32,824 bases of DNA from Clostridia bacterium (GCA_028709615.1 JAQVWQ010000004.1:1-32824), one strand, 5' to 3'; shown: positions 16,617 through 25,496, counted from the stretch's first letter. The notes: generated from the letters alone by a model not told the origin. Translations and numbers: made by a program.

Positions 16617-17294
16617 ATGTATTACGACTGGACATTTGGTTTAATTATTATTGCCATTATTATCTCGGCATGGGCGCAAATCAAGGTTTCTTCGACCTAC
16701 TCTAAATACTCCAAAGTGATGGCGCAAAACGGTATGACCGCTTCTGATGTAGCGCGCTTAATTTTAGACAGCAATAATCTGCAGGATGTGCCTGTTGAGC
16801 GTGTGGCCGGTAATTTAACGGACCATTACGACCCCAGAACCCGTGTTTTACGGCTTTCGGATACTGTTTATAATAGCAGCTCTGTGGCGGCCATCGGCGT
16901 TGCCGCACATGAGGTCGGCCATGCCATTCAAGACGAGCATGAGTATGCGCCCCTCAAGGTACGCGGCGCACTGGTACCTTTAGTCAGCTTTTCTTCTTCA
17001 GCGTCTTGGGTGCTGATTATTTTGGGTATATTTCTCAGCTCTTTAGGAATGATTCAGTTTGGCATTTTACTTTTTTCCGCTGTGGTTATTTTTCAGCTTG
17101 TTACCTTGCCTGTCGAGTTTAATGCCTCCTCTCGGGCTTTGGTGGCTTTGGAGGGCGGCGGTTTTTTAAATCGCGACGAGGTTGAACAATCCCGCAAGGT
17201 TTTGTCGGCTGCCGCAATGACTTATGTTGCCGCTGCTCTTGCCAGTATTTTACAGCTGATACGCCTGCTGGCGATTTTCGGCCACCGTGACTAA
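16617..17294 (+). CDS. Membrane zinc metallopeptidase, YugP family (COG2738)
   Basis: A 225-residue integral membrane protease-like protein. An N-terminal membrane segment (about 5-21) is followed by a cytosolic part with the zinc site HEVGH (His98, Glu99, His102), then hydrophobic segments at about 120-160 and 195-220. NAxSRALVALE-like sequence in the second half is typical of the YugP/Zn_peptidase_2 family. Substrates are unknown. The motif is complete, so activity is plausible. ATG 16617 has AAGGAGTGA upstream; the stop overlaps the rsmB GTG start by 8 bases. Confidence 0.9.
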   Translation: MYYDWTFGLIIIAIIISAWAQIKVSSTYSKYSKVMAQNGMTASDVARLILDSNNLQDVPVERVAGNLTDHYDPRTRVLRLSDTVYNSSSVAAIGVAAHEVGHAIQDEHEYAPLKVRGALVPLVSFSSSASWVLIILGIFLSSLGMIQFGILLFSAVVIFQLVTLPVEFNASSRALVALEGGGFLNRDEVEQSRKVLSAAAMTYVAAALASILQLIRLLAIFGHRD

Positions 17295-18633
17295 GCGGGT
17301 TAGCTCGGCAAGGGAGCTGGCCTTGCAGGTTTTGTTAGCGGTTGAGGGCGAGGGTGCTTACGCCGGCATAGCCTTAGCTATGTCTTTAAGCGCAAGCGAG
17401 CTTGATAAGCGCGATAAAGCTTTTGTTACCGAGCTGGTAAACGGTGTTTTGCGCCGACAAATAACGCTGGATTATTTTCTTAACCTGTTTTTAAAAAAAC
17501 CGGTCGATTCTTTACCCCTGCCGATTGCCGAAATATTGCGCCTTAGCCTTTATCAGCTGGCCTATCTGGAAAAGATCCCTGCTTCCGCCGCTGTTAACGA
17601 AGCCGTTGAGCTGGCAAAAAGGTATGGGCATCAAGGCACTGCAGCCTTGGTAAACGGCGTTTTGCGCAATTATTTGCGGCAAAAAGAGCAAATCACTTTT
17701 CCCGATCAACAAAAGGAACCGGCAAAATTTTTAGCGGTTTATTATTCATTACCGCAGTGGATTGTTGAACTGCTGCTTGAGCAATGGACCTTGGCCGAGA
17801 CCGAGCAGTTCTGTGCTTATCAGGCGGAAAGTCATAAAATTATCATCAGAACCAATACTTTAAAAATCAGCCGCTATGAGCTGTGTAAAAAACTATTGGC
17901 AGCAGGCTATATCGCTCAACCCTGTCGTTATGCTCCCGATGGTTTAGAGCTGGCCTCCGGCGCGGGCTTGTTCGATGAGCAATTATTTACAAGCGGCTTA
18001 CTGACAATACAAGATGAGTCCTCGCAGCTGGCGGCCTTAGCCTTGCTGCCTCAAAAGGGCGGCAAGGTAATCGACCTTTGTGCCGCGCCCGGCGGCAAAG
18101 CGACCTATTTGGCGCAGCTAATGGATAATCAAGGGCAAATTATTGCCTGCGATCTGCATAAGCACCGTGTTGAGCTGATCAAAGAAAATTGCGATCGCTT
18201 AGGCACAACCTGCGTTAAGCCGCTGGCAACCGACGGGTTAGAGCTGCCCCTTAATTACATTAATTGGGCGGATTATTTGCTTTTGGATGCTCCCTGCAGC
18301 GGCTTGGGCGTGCTTTCGCGCCGAGCGGACAGCCGCTTGCGCAAAGAAAAAAACGATCTTGCGGAGCTGGCCGAATTATCCTATAAGCTTTTGTTGGCCG
18401 CTGCCGATTATCTAAACTTTGGCGGCATAATGGTCTATTCGACCTGCACGATCACCAAAGCCGAAAATGAAGACAATATCGCGCGCTTTTTATCCGCACG
18501 CGCTGACTATGAACTGATAGACTTACCCGAAAATTTCCCCATCAAGCAGGATCGGCGGGGTATTTTGCAAATTTTACCGCAAAAGCAAGGGATAGAGGGG
18601 TTTTTTATCGCGCGTTTGCGCCGAAAGGTATAA
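17287..18633 (+). CDS. rsmB: 16S rRNA (cytosine-967-C5)-methyltransferase RsmB
   Basis: SAM-dependent methyltransferase that makes m5C967 in 16S rRNA. 448 residues. The N-terminal NusB-like RNA-binding domain (about 1-145) contains FVTELVNGVLRRQITLDYFL. The Rossmann methyltransferase domain has the SAM motif DLCAAPGGKATYLAQ, LLLDAPCSGLGVLSRRAD with the PC cysteine, and the catalytic-cysteine motif MVYSTCTI. Both conserved cysteines are present. Start GTG 17287 overlaps the previous gene; rlmN starts 2 bases after the stop. Confidence 0.96.
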   Translation: MTKRVSSARELALQVLLAVEGEGAYAGIALAMSLSASELDKRDKAFVTELVNGVLRRQITLDYFLNLFLKKPVDSLPLPIAEILRLSLYQLAYLEKIPASAAVNEAVELAKRYGHQGTAALVNGVLRNYLRQKEQITFPDQQKEPAKFLAVYYSLPQWIVELLLEQWTLAETEQFCAYQAESHKIIIRTNTLKISRYELCKKLLAAGYIAQPCRYAPDGLELASGAGLFDEQLFTSGLLTIQDESSQLAALALLPQKGGKVIDLCAAPGGKATYLAQLMDNQGQIIACDLHKHRVELIKENCDRLGTTCVKPLATDGLELPLNYINWADYLLLDAPCSGLGVLSRRADSRLRKEKNDLAELAELSYKLLLAAADYLNFGGIMVYSTCTITKAENEDNIARFLSARADYELIDLPENFPIKQDRRGILQILPQKQGIEGFFIARLRRKV

Positions 18634-18634
18634 A

Positions 18635-19699
18635 ATGAGTGCAAAAACCGATTTACGCTCCTTATCAAGATCAGAATTAAAAAGCTTAATGCCCAAATTG
18701 GGTTTGGCTGCCTTTCGCGGAGAGCAAATTTTTGATTGGGCGCAAAAACGCGCCGCCGCCTCAATTAACGAGCTGACAAATCTGTCCGCCGCCGATCAAA
18801 AAAAATTGGCCGCCGCCTGTTATCTGGCTTTGCCTGTCCTGATAAAAAAAGATGTGGCCGCAAACGGCGATACGGCCAAACTGCTTTTAGAGCTGGCCGA
18901 CGGCGAAAGAATCGAAACGGCAATAATGTTTTACAGCGGCAAAGACAGCCGCGACCGCGTTACTTGTTGTGTCAGTACGCAAACAGGCTGCGTAATGGGC
19001 TGTAAATTCTGCGCGACTGCCCAATATCAAAAATGCCGCAACCTGACGGCGGGCGAGATTGTATCTCAAGTGCAAATGGCCGATAAAGCCGCAAAAGAGC
19101 TGGGCTCCAAGGGACTGACTAATTTGGTTTATATGGGTATGGGCGAGCCAATGCTTAATTTGGCGCAGGTCAAAAAAAGCATTGAGCTGCTAAATGACGA
19201 GCGGGGTTTAAATATAGGTCAACGCAAAATAGCTGTTTCTACCTGCGGCCTGCCCAAACAAATCCGCCAAATGGCCGACTGGAAAATGCAAATACATCTG
19301 GCAATATCCCTTCATGCCGCCAATGACGAGCTGCGCCGCAATTTGATGCCTGCCGCCGCCCGCTATCCTCTTCAAGAGCTGCTGGCCGCCGCCGATTACT
19401 ATCAGGCCCAAACCGGCCGAAGAGTGTGTTATGAATATGCTTTGTTTAAAGACATCAACGATCGTCCCGAAGCGGCACGCAGCTTAGGCAAGCTGCTGGA
19501 CGGCCGCGGAGCGCTGATCAATCTTATTCCCGCCAACCCCTTGCCCGAAACAGGATTTATGCCTTCAGATGACGAAACAGTCAAACATTTTAGCCGACTG
19601 CTTTCTCTATATAATGTTGAGGTGCAAATCAGACAGGAAAGAGGCCGTGATATTAACGCGGCCTGCGGTCAATTACGAAAAAGGACTTTGGAGGTGTAA
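18635..19699 (+). CDS. rlmN: Dual-specificity 23S rRNA/tRNA m2A methyltransferase RlmN
   Basis: A radical SAM enzyme that methylates C2 of A2503 in 23S rRNA, and A37 of some tRNAs. 354 residues. The iron-sulfur motif is C119-x3-C123-x2-C126 (GCVMGCKFC), followed by YMGMGEPMLN, ISLHAANDELRR and EYALFKDIND. The resolving Cys344 in NAACGQLR completes the site. ATG 18635 lies right after the rsmB stop. A second in-frame-shifted start inside its end (19569) is not used; prpC starts at 19701. Confidence 0.97.
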   Translation: MSAKTDLRSLSRSELKSLMPKLGLAAFRGEQIFDWAQKRAAASINELTNLSAADQKKLAAACYLALPVLIKKDVAANGDTAKLLLELADGERIETAIMFYSGKDSRDRVTCCVSTQTGCVMGCKFCATAQYQKCRNLTAGEIVSQVQMADKAAKELGSKGLTNLVYMGMGEPMLNLAQVKKSIELLNDERGLNIGQRKIAVSTCGLPKQIRQMADWKMQIHLAISLHAANDELRRNLMPAAARYPLQELLAAADYYQAQTGRRVCYEYALFKDINDRPEAARSLGKLLDGRGALINLIPANPLPETGFMPSDDETVKHFSRLLSLYNVEVQIRQERGRDINAACGQLRKRTLEV

Positions 19700-19700
19700 A

Positions 19701-20423
19701 ATGCTGCTTTTTGCCGGTATAAGCGAAACGGGTCTGGTGCGTGAAAACAACGAGGACGCGATCTGTATTGACGAGCCCAAGGGCTTTATTGCCGTAGCCG
19801 ACGGTATCGGCGGGCATGCCTTTGGCGAGGTAGCCAGTAATTTGGCGATTGACAGACTGCGCGAAGCCGTAGAAAGCGCAAGCAGCGAGGATAGCCCGAT
19901 AGATATTTTAAAAGAGGGCTTTTTTGCCGCCAACGATTTGATCTATACCAAAAGTCATAATAATGACCGGCTTTCAGGTATGGGTACGACCTTGACCGCT
20001 GCTTTGCTTACCGATAAACATATATTTTTGGCGCATATCGGTGACTGTCGCGCTTATTTGCTGACAAAAGCAAAATTACTGCGCTTAACCGATGATCATT
20101 CTTTGGCGGAAGAACTGGCAAGGGAAGGTAAAATTACTGAAACAGCGGCGCAAACCCACCCGCAAAAACATATCCTGACCCGCTCCTTGGGTCAGGAAAG
20201 CTTAGTTGAACCTGATTGCAGTAGAATTTCTTGGAAGGAGGGGGATATTTTATTGATCTCTTCCGACGGCTTTTATAACCACCTGCAGGAAAGTGAAATA
20301 AGATCCGCTTTTTGCACACAGCCTGTTAAAGATGCTTTGCAGGTTCTGCTTAATCTTTGTCTGCAAAGAGGCGGATACGACAATATTTCGGCGGTTGTCG
20401 CCAAAAGGCAGGTGAATGATTAA
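19701..20423 (+). CDS. prpC: PP2C-type Ser/Thr protein phosphatase PrpC (Stp)
   Basis: Dephosphorylates proteins phosphorylated by the PASTA kinase encoded next door. 240 residues from ATG 19701, which has GGAGGTG directly ahead; a longer frame begins inside rlmN but lacks a ribosome site. PP2C motifs in order: RENNEDA, ADGIGGHAFGE, GMGTTLTAAL, HIGDCRAYLL, LTDDHSLAEEL, SSDGFYNH, GGYDNISAVV. The metal-binding Asp residues are all present. The stop overlaps the kinase start (TAATG), so phosphatase and kinase are made together. Confidence 0.96.
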   Translation: MLLFAGISETGLVRENNEDAICIDEPKGFIAVADGIGGHAFGEVASNLAIDRLREAVESASSEDSPIDILKEGFFAANDLIYTKSHNNDRLSGMGTTLTAALLTDKHIFLAHIGDCRAYLLTKAKLLRLTDDHSLAEELAREGKITETAAQTHPQKHILTRSLGQESLVEPDCSRISWKEGDILLISSDGFYNHLQESEIRSAFCTQPVKDALQVLLNLCLQRGGYDNISAVVAKRQVND

Positions 20424-22351
20424 TGATAGGTAAAATTTTTAATAACCGTTATGAGCTGTTAGAAAAAATCGGTTCAGGCGGCACAGCTATTGTCTATAAA
20501 GGCTATGACAAACGCTTAAACAGAATGGTTACCGTAAAAATACTGCGGGACGAATATAATAACGAATCGGCCTTTGTTCATCGCTTTGAGCACGAGGCGC
20601 AGGCTATTGCCAGCCTCTCGCACGGCAATATTGTTAATGTTTATGATTTTGGCAGCGAGGATAAGCTGCATTATATAGTTATTGAGTTTGTTGAGGGAGA
20701 AACACTTAAAAATTATATCAACCGTAAAGGTGCTCTGCCTGTGGCGGAGGCGGCCTCGATCATGTATCAGATTTTAGATGCCTTGGGTTATGCGCACAGC
20801 AACGGTATAATCCACCGTGATGTTAAGCCGCAAAACATTTTATTTGCCAAGGACGGTCGGGTCAAGGTTGCCGATTTTGGTATTGCCGCCGGTCCGAATG
20901 ATTTAACGCAAACCTACGATAATAACGCCCGTATTATGGGCTCTGTACATTATATTTCACCCGAACAGGTACAGGGCTACAATGTCACCGAAAAATCCGA
21001 TATTTATTCCGCAGGCGTTGTTTTTTACGAAATGCTGACGGGGCAGCTGCCCTTTACGGGCGATACGCCGATTTCCGTTGCCATGAAGCATGTGCAAAAC
21101 GAGCTTAATCCGCCGCATCGCGTTAATCCCAAGGTTCCCGTCGGACTTTCTTATGTTATTATGAGGGCTATGCGTAAAAGCCCCGATATCCGTTATGCTA
21201 CAGCTCAGGAAATGGCCGACAGCATTCGTTCCGTAGTAGAAGGAATGCCTAATCAGCCCGCGCCGATCGCGCCGACGGAAAAGGAAATAAATAACGAAGA
21301 TACTCGTGAGCTTGTTGATATCAATGCCAAAGAGGTCAGAAAAAGACGGGTTGAAGAACGGATTGATGAACGAATGAAGGGCTTGCCTTCGACAGCTAAT
21401 CCCCGGGTTGTGCAAAAAAAATTAAACAAAAAAAATGTTTCGATTTTAGCCGGGATTATCATGCTGCTGGCCTTAGCCGTAATAGGTATTAAGCTGATTG
21501 ACACTGTTTTGGAAACCCCCGATATTTCTGTGCCTTCCGTAGTAGGTTTGCCCCTTGAGGAGGCCAAGGAGACTTTAAAAAGCTATGACCTTGCATATTT
21601 GGTTATCGAGGATTACAGCGCTGATGTTCCTGAAGGCAATATTATGGAGCAGGATATTGCAGAAGGTATGATGGTGAAAAAAGGGCGCGAAGTAAAGATC
21701 ACGGTTTCCTTAGGTATTAAATTGACCAGAGTTCCCAATGTCGTCGGCTATACCAAGGAGGCTGCGGGAGATGAGCTGCGCAACAACAAATTTGTCGTAG
21801 TTTTTGAAGAGGTTTATGACACGCAAGCAGATCAGGGAACAGTAATCAGGCAAAACCCGGTCGGCGGCTCGCAAGCGGCGGAAAAATCAACTGTTACCGT
21901 TACAGTCAGCTCCGGTGCTCAGCCGGCGGAAATTACCATGATTAGCTTAAAAGGTAAAACGCTGGCCGAGGCCAAAACAGTGTTGACCGATATGCTGTTA
22001 GCTGTGGGTAAGGTCGATTATGCCGAAAGCAATGACTACGCACAAGGCAAGGTTATCGGTCAGAGCGTAGCGGCCGGACAAAATGTGGATGAAGGCACGG
22101 CCATTAACCTCACTTTAAGCCAGGGCCCCGGTCCTGTGGCTAAATTGGCCTCTGTCAGTTATGCTGTTCCCGATGACGGACTGGAGCATACCGTCAGAAT
22201 AGTAGTAGAAGACGCTCAAGGCTCGCGCGAGGCTTATAGTGCCAAAGCTGCTTCGGGAACCTATATCTCCAAGGAGATTACATTTTATAATTCGGGAAAA
22301 ATAAAAGTCTATTTAGACGGGGAGCTTGTGGATGAAGCTACGGTTTCCTAA
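20423..22351 (+). CDS. prkC: PASTA-domain Ser/Thr protein kinase PrkC (Stk)
   Basis: A membrane kinase that senses muropeptides or lipid II; in Bacillus it triggers spore germination and regulates wall synthesis. 642 residues. The cytosolic kinase domain has GSGGTAIVYKG (17-27), Lys39, HRDVKPQN, ADFGIA and GSVHYISPEQ. A charged juxtamembrane linker leads to one membrane helix (about 338-356, ILAGIIMLLALAVIGIKL). Three PASTA repeats follow (about 362-428, 429-497, 498-566), then a C-terminal beta domain of about 75 residues as in Bacillus PrkC. Catalytic residues are all present. Start overlaps prpC. Confidence 0.96.
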   Translation: MIGKIFNNRYELLEKIGSGGTAIVYKGYDKRLNRMVTVKILRDEYNNESAFVHRFEHEAQAIASLSHGNIVNVYDFGSEDKLHYIVIEFVEGETLKNYINRKGALPVAEAASIMYQILDALGYAHSNGIIHRDVKPQNILFAKDGRVKVADFGIAAGPNDLTQTYDNNARIMGSVHYISPEQVQGYNVTEKSDIYSAGVVFYEMLTGQLPFTGDTPISVAMKHVQNELNPPHRVNPKVPVGLSYVIMRAMRKSPDIRYATAQEMADSIRSVVEGMPNQPAPIAPTEKEINNEDTRELVDINAKEVRKRRVEERIDERMKGLPSTANPRVVQKKLNKKNVSILAGIIMLLALAVIGIKLIDTVLETPDISVPSVVGLPLEEAKETLKSYDLAYLVIEDYSADVPEGNIMEQDIAEGMMVKKGREVKITVSLGIKLTRVPNVVGYTKEAAGDELRNNKFVVVFEEVYDTQADQGTVIRQNPVGGSQAAEKSTVTVTVSSGAQPAEITMISLKGKTLAEAKTVLTDMLLAVGKVDYAESNDYAQGKVIGQSVAAGQNVDEGTAINLTLSQGPGPVAKLASVSYAVPDDGLEHTVRIVVEDAQGSREAYSAKAASGTYISKEITFYNSGKIKVYLDGELVDEATVS

Positions 22352-23246
22352 AGATAAAACGCCGTTAAAGGCCGGGATCATCACGCGTTCCTTAGGCGGC
22401 TTTTACAATGTATTGCTGGCCGACGGTACAGTTTGCGAGTGCAAACCGCGCGGTCGTCTGCGTTTGGCCGAAAGCGGGCTGTTGGTCGGCGATTTTGTGC
22501 AAATCGATGCCGAACAGGCCATGATCGAAGAAAAAGAAGAACGCAAATGCTCCTTTGCCCGACCAAAAATCGCCAATGTCAATCAAGCTGTGTTGATTTT
22601 GGCCGCCCGCGATCCCAAGCCGGATTGGTTTTTATTGGACAAGCTGTTGATTACCTGCGCTTTTTTACAAGTGCGGCCGGTAATTTGCTTTAACAAATGG
22701 GATATCCTAACTGAGAAAATGAATGAAGAATTCAAAAGCGAACTGGCAGGTTACGAGCAAGCCGGGTTTTGTGTCTTGCGCCTTTCGGCCAAGGAAAATA
22801 TAGCTATTGGCGAGCTTATGCAGGAGCTTAAAGGACATTTATCCGTCTTTACAGGCTGTTCGGGGGTCGGTAAATCCAGCTTGTTAAACGCGCTTTTCCC
22901 TGTCTTGGAGCTGCCGACGGGCGAGGTCAGCAAAAAGCTTTCCCGCGGCCGCCATACTACGCGCCATGTGGAAATTTATCTTTTTGATGAGGCTTTAGTG
23001 GCCGATACTCCCGGGTTTTCCCTTTTAGAGTTGCTGCCGGATATTAAAAAAGAGCAGCTTGCTGCATATTATCCCGAATATCGGGGCTTAGCTCTTTGCC
23101 GTTTTGATCTTTGCCTGCACGATAGGGAAAGGCAATGCGAGGTTAAGGCTTTAATTGAGCGTGAGCCGCTTTTGCTGCCCCGCTATCAACGATATATTAA
23201 ATTATTGAGCGAGCTGAAGGAAAGGGAGGATGATTTATACCGATGA
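22332..23246 (+). CDS. rsgA: Ribosome small-subunit GTPase RsgA (YloQ/CpgA)
   Basis: A circularly permuted GTPase that tests 30S assembly. 304 residues from ATG 22332, chosen over a TTG 6 bases earlier because GGGGAG (22320-22325) spaces it well. N-terminal OB fold, then the permuted motifs in order: NKWD (121-124, G4), GCSGVGKS (175-182, G1), TTRH (209-212, G2), DTPG (225-228, G3). The C-terminal zinc site is Cys256-x4-Cys261-x-His263-x5-Cys269, all intact. It overlaps both prkC (20 bases) and rpe (4 bases). Confidence 0.96.
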   Translation: MKLRFPKDKTPLKAGIITRSLGGFYNVLLADGTVCECKPRGRLRLAESGLLVGDFVQIDAEQAMIEEKEERKCSFARPKIANVNQAVLILAARDPKPDWFLLDKLLITCAFLQVRPVICFNKWDILTEKMNEEFKSELAGYEQAGFCVLRLSAKENIAIGELMQELKGHLSVFTGCSGVGKSSLLNALFPVLELPTGEVSKKLSRGRHTTRHVEIYLFDEALVADTPGFSLLELLPDIKKEQLAAYYPEYRGLALCRFDLCLHDRERQCEVKALIEREPLLLPRYQRYIKLLSELKEREDDLYR

Positions 23247-23905
23247 TTAAAATAGCCCCGTCTTTGCTGGCCGCCGATTTCGGCTGCCTTAACGAGCAGG
23301 TTAGCCTTGTGGAGCAGGCGCAAGCAGAATGGCTGCATTTAGATATTATGGACGGCGCCTTCGTGCCTAATATTTCTTACGGCCCGGCGCTGATCAAGGC
23401 CTTGCGCCCTCACAGCAAGCTGTTTTTTGACGCGCATTTAATGGTTGATGAGCCCGCCCGCTTTTTATGCGATTACCAAAAAGCCGGCTGCGATTTGGTG
23501 ACTGTACATATCGAAGCCTGTAAGCATCTTCACCGTACAGTTCAGCAGATCAAAGACTTGGGAATGCAAGCCGGTGTGGCCTTAAATCCGGCAACGCCCT
23601 TGTGTCTGCTGGACGAGATTTTGCCCGAGCTGGATTTGGTATTGTTAATGTCCGTTAATCCGGGCTTCGGCGGGCAAAAATATATAGCCTCCGTCACCGA
23701 AAAAATCGTCAATTTGCGCGCCATGCTTGATGCTCTCGGCAGCTCGGCCGAGTTGGAGGTAGATGGCGGGGTCAGCAAAGCAAACGCGGCAGAACTGGCC
23801 CTGGCCGGTGCTACCGTTTTAGTGGCGGGCAGCGCCGTTTTCGGCGCCGCGGATATCCCGCAGGCTGTGCGCGAAATAAAAAATGCCGCAAATATGGGGA
23901 GGTAA
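23243..23905 (+). CDS. rpe: Ribulose-phosphate 3-epimerase
   Basis: Interconverts ribulose-5-P and xylulose-5-P in the pentose phosphate pathway. 220 residues, one TIM barrel. It begins IKIAPSLLAADFGCLNEQV, with metal ligands His32 and Asp34 in LHLDIMDGAFVPN, His65 in FDAHLMV, and the second catalytic Asp in EVDGGVS. The phosphate loop is MSVNPGFGGQKY. The start overlaps the rsgA stop (ATGA). In Bacillus, rpe also follows the rsgA homologue. Confidence 0.97.
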   Translation: MIKIAPSLLAADFGCLNEQVSLVEQAQAEWLHLDIMDGAFVPNISYGPALIKALRPHSKLFFDAHLMVDEPARFLCDYQKAGCDLVTVHIEACKHLHRTVQQIKDLGMQAGVALNPATPLCLLDEILPELDLVLLMSVNPGFGGQKYIASVTEKIVNLRAMLDALGSSAELEVDGGVSKANAAELALAGATVLVAGSAVFGAADIPQAVREIKNAANMGR

Positions 23906-23911
23906 TGTATA

Positions 23912-24280
23912 ATGGAGTTTATTTTTAACCATGTTAATATCAATATCACCGATATTGACCGTTCTGTGGAATTTTATCAAAAAGCTTTGGGCTTAAGGGT
24001 AGAAAGACAGAAAAAAGCCGCTGACGGCAGCTTTATTTTAACCTTTATGGAGGACGGCAAAAGCGGCGCTCGCCTTGAAATGACTTGGCTGCGCAATCAT
24101 CAAGGACCTTACGATTTGGGTGAAAACGAGAACCATCTGGCGTTTTTTGTGGAGGATTACGAAAAAGCTCACGAATTTCACCAGAATATGGGCATAATTT
24201 GCTACGAGAACCCCGCAATGAATTTGTATTTTATCTCAGACCCCGACGGTTACTGGATAGAAATTTTAAAACCGAGATGA
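23912..24280 (+). CDS. VOC-superfamily protein, lactoylglutathione lyase-like
   Basis: A 122-residue VOC metal-enzyme fold protein made of two beta-alpha-beta-beta-beta units. The four putative metal ligands of glyoxalase I occur at the expected places: His7 (FNHVNI), Glu56 (ARLEMTW), His75 (NHLAFFV) and Glu117 (YWIEILK). A metal-dependent lyase or isomerase is therefore plausible, perhaps methylglyoxal detoxification with a thiol cofactor. Firmicutes often lack glutathione, so the true substrate is open. It lies 6 bases after rpe, and the stop overlaps the DUF2953 start (ATGA). It is not part of the usual rsgA-rpe-thiN order known from Bacillus. Confidence 0.88.
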   Translation: MEFIFNHVNINITDIDRSVEFYQKALGLRVERQKKAADGSFILTFMEDGKSGARLEMTWLRNHQGPYDLGENENHLAFFVEDYEKAHEFHQNMGIICYENPAMNLYFISDPDGYWIEILKPR

Positions 24281-24972
24281 CAATTTTATTTTTAATTTTA
24301 AAAATTATTGGCTGGGTTATTTTGCTTCTGTTGCTTTATCTCCTGTTATGGCCGCTTAAGCTGGCCGTTAAAACAGAGGGCGACAGCGGCGGAGTTTTTG
24401 TGCGTCTGAGCTTCTTACCCTTGCTGACGGCAAAAATCGCTATAACCGTTTTAAAACGCGGTTTTAACTATCAGCAAGAGCTGAACAAGGGCGCCAAGCA
24501 CAACGATACCTTAGGGCAGGTCAAAACATTTTTAGATGCTTTTGAGCAAAATGAACGGCAAGATAGCCAATCGCAGACGCCGCTTGAGTCTGCAAAGCCG
24601 AAAAAAGAGCGGCAAAAGGAAAACAAATGGCAAAAAGTTGCCGCTGAGCATTGGCAGGAGCTGGCGGCAGGAATCTCAATAGAAAAATTGAATATTAAAA
24701 TCAGAGCCGGCATCGGGGATAACCCTGCCATTACAGCTTTGCTGATCGGCGGGCTTGCCGCCTTGGTCAGCAGTACGCTTGCCGCCGTATCGCCGCTGTT
24801 TAGATATTTTCCCGCGCCGCCTTCGTTTGATATAAAACCTGATTACGAGCAAACGACAATTCATTTTCAGGTGAATTGCATAATCCGCTTACACTTGGGT
24901 GATATTATTTATAAATATTTAAAAGCGATGATTATATATAAAAGAAGGGAGAAATTAAATTATGTCCGCTGA
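24277..24972 (+). CDS. DUF2953 protein (YtfI-like), sporulation-linked
   Basis: About 231 residues from ATG 24277, which overlaps the VOC stop; a longer frame starting at 24199 lies inside the VOC gene and is unlikely. One or two N-terminal hydrophobic segments (LILKIIGWVILLLLLYLLLW) are followed by a beta-rich part (VRLSFLPLL). A charged, Lys/Glu-rich linker (about 75-125) and the C-terminal DUF2953 region with IRAGIGDNPAITALLIGGLAAL come next. No activity is known. In Bacillus and Clostridia the family is paired with YtfJ (GerW), as here, where the ytfJ start lies 11 bases inside this gene. Confidence 0.85.
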   Translation: MTILFLILKIIGWVILLLLLYLLLWPLKLAVKTEGDSGGVFVRLSFLPLLTAKIAITVLKRGFNYQQELNKGAKHNDTLGQVKTFLDAFEQNERQDSQSQTPLESAKPKKERQKENKWQKVAAEHWQELAAGISIEKLNIKIRAGIGDNPAITALLIGGLAALVSSTLAAVSPLFRYFPAPPSFDIKPDYEQTTIHFQVNCIIRLHLGDIIYKYLKAMIIYKRREKLNYVR

Positions 24973-25375
24973 AAACGAAATTAAAGATTTGGTTGAAGCA
25001 GCTATTGCAAATTTGCGAGATATCCTGGGTGTCAATACAATAATCGGTGAAAAAATCGAAACCAAGGACGGGGTAACAATTATTCCCATTTCCCGCGTGG
25101 TCTGCGGCTATGTGGCCGGCGGCGGAGAATACGGAAAAACCGATGCCAAGCCCTTTGCCGGTGGCAGCGGGGCCGGGGTAACCGTTAATCCCGTCGGATT
25201 TTTAGTCATCACTGGTACCGATGTGCGGATTCTTTCCGTCGAGAACAGCGATGTAGTCGATAAAGCGATCGAAAGCTTGCCGGCCATTGCCAACAGTATT
25301 CAAAGCTCCATTGAAAAATTTAAAGAAAAAAGAGCCGATAAAAAAATCATCACCAACGATATTCCAATCAGCTGA
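24962..25375 (+). CDS. ytfJ: Sporulation protein YtfJ (GerW)
   Basis: A 137-residue GerW/YtfJ family protein, a spore protein needed for germination responses in Bacillus. Core motifs are GVNTIIGEKIETKDGVTIIPISRV, given here in part (VNTIIGEKIE, TIIPISRV), then GYVAGGGEYG, the glycine-rich FAGGSGAGVTVNPVGFLVI and a C-terminal helix. There is no signal peptide. ATG at 24962 has AAGGGAG upstream and overlaps the DUF2953 gene. It is the last gene of the operon that began at def; a strong terminator follows. Confidence 0.93.
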   Translation: MSAENEIKDLVEAAIANLRDILGVNTIIGEKIETKDGVTIIPISRVVCGYVAGGGEYGKTDAKPFAGGSGAGVTVNPVGFLVITGTDVRILSVENSDVVDKAIESLPAIANSIQSSIEKFKEKRADKKIITNDIPIS

Positions 25376-25412
25376 ACAGCTTTTTTCATCAAATCATCAT
25401 CATAATATCATA

Positions 25413-25443
25413 AAAATAATCCTGCCTTAGGCAGGATTATTTT
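25413..25443 (+). terminator. Intrinsic terminator of the def-ytfJ operon
   Basis: A perfect 14-base stem (25413-25426 with 25430-25443) around a 3-base TTA loop, ending in TTTT. It closes the operon 38 bases after the ytfJ stop. The A-rich start of the left arm means it could also act on the minus strand. Confidence 0.93.
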
Positions 25444-25496
25444 GTTTAAACCTAGAAATTTATAGAATATTGACGAAATTTGACGGAGGTAATAAT

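Noticed and set aside
19569-19700. Longer N-terminus for PrpC starting inside rlmN
   Set aside because: The PP2C family starts at about ATG 19701, which has GGAGGTG ahead; the extension has no ribosome site and is the rlmN sequence in another frame.
24199-24276. Longer N-terminus for the DUF2953 protein inside the VOC gene
   Set aside because: The VOC frame is the real one there; ATG 24277 gives a normal membrane-anchor start with a 4-base overlap.
25444-25496. SigE-like promoter (TATAGAAT at 25461-25468) before the dacB-like gene
   Set aside because: The -10 resembles SigE sites, but no -35 of the right type lies at 13-15 bases; it is too weak to report as a feature.
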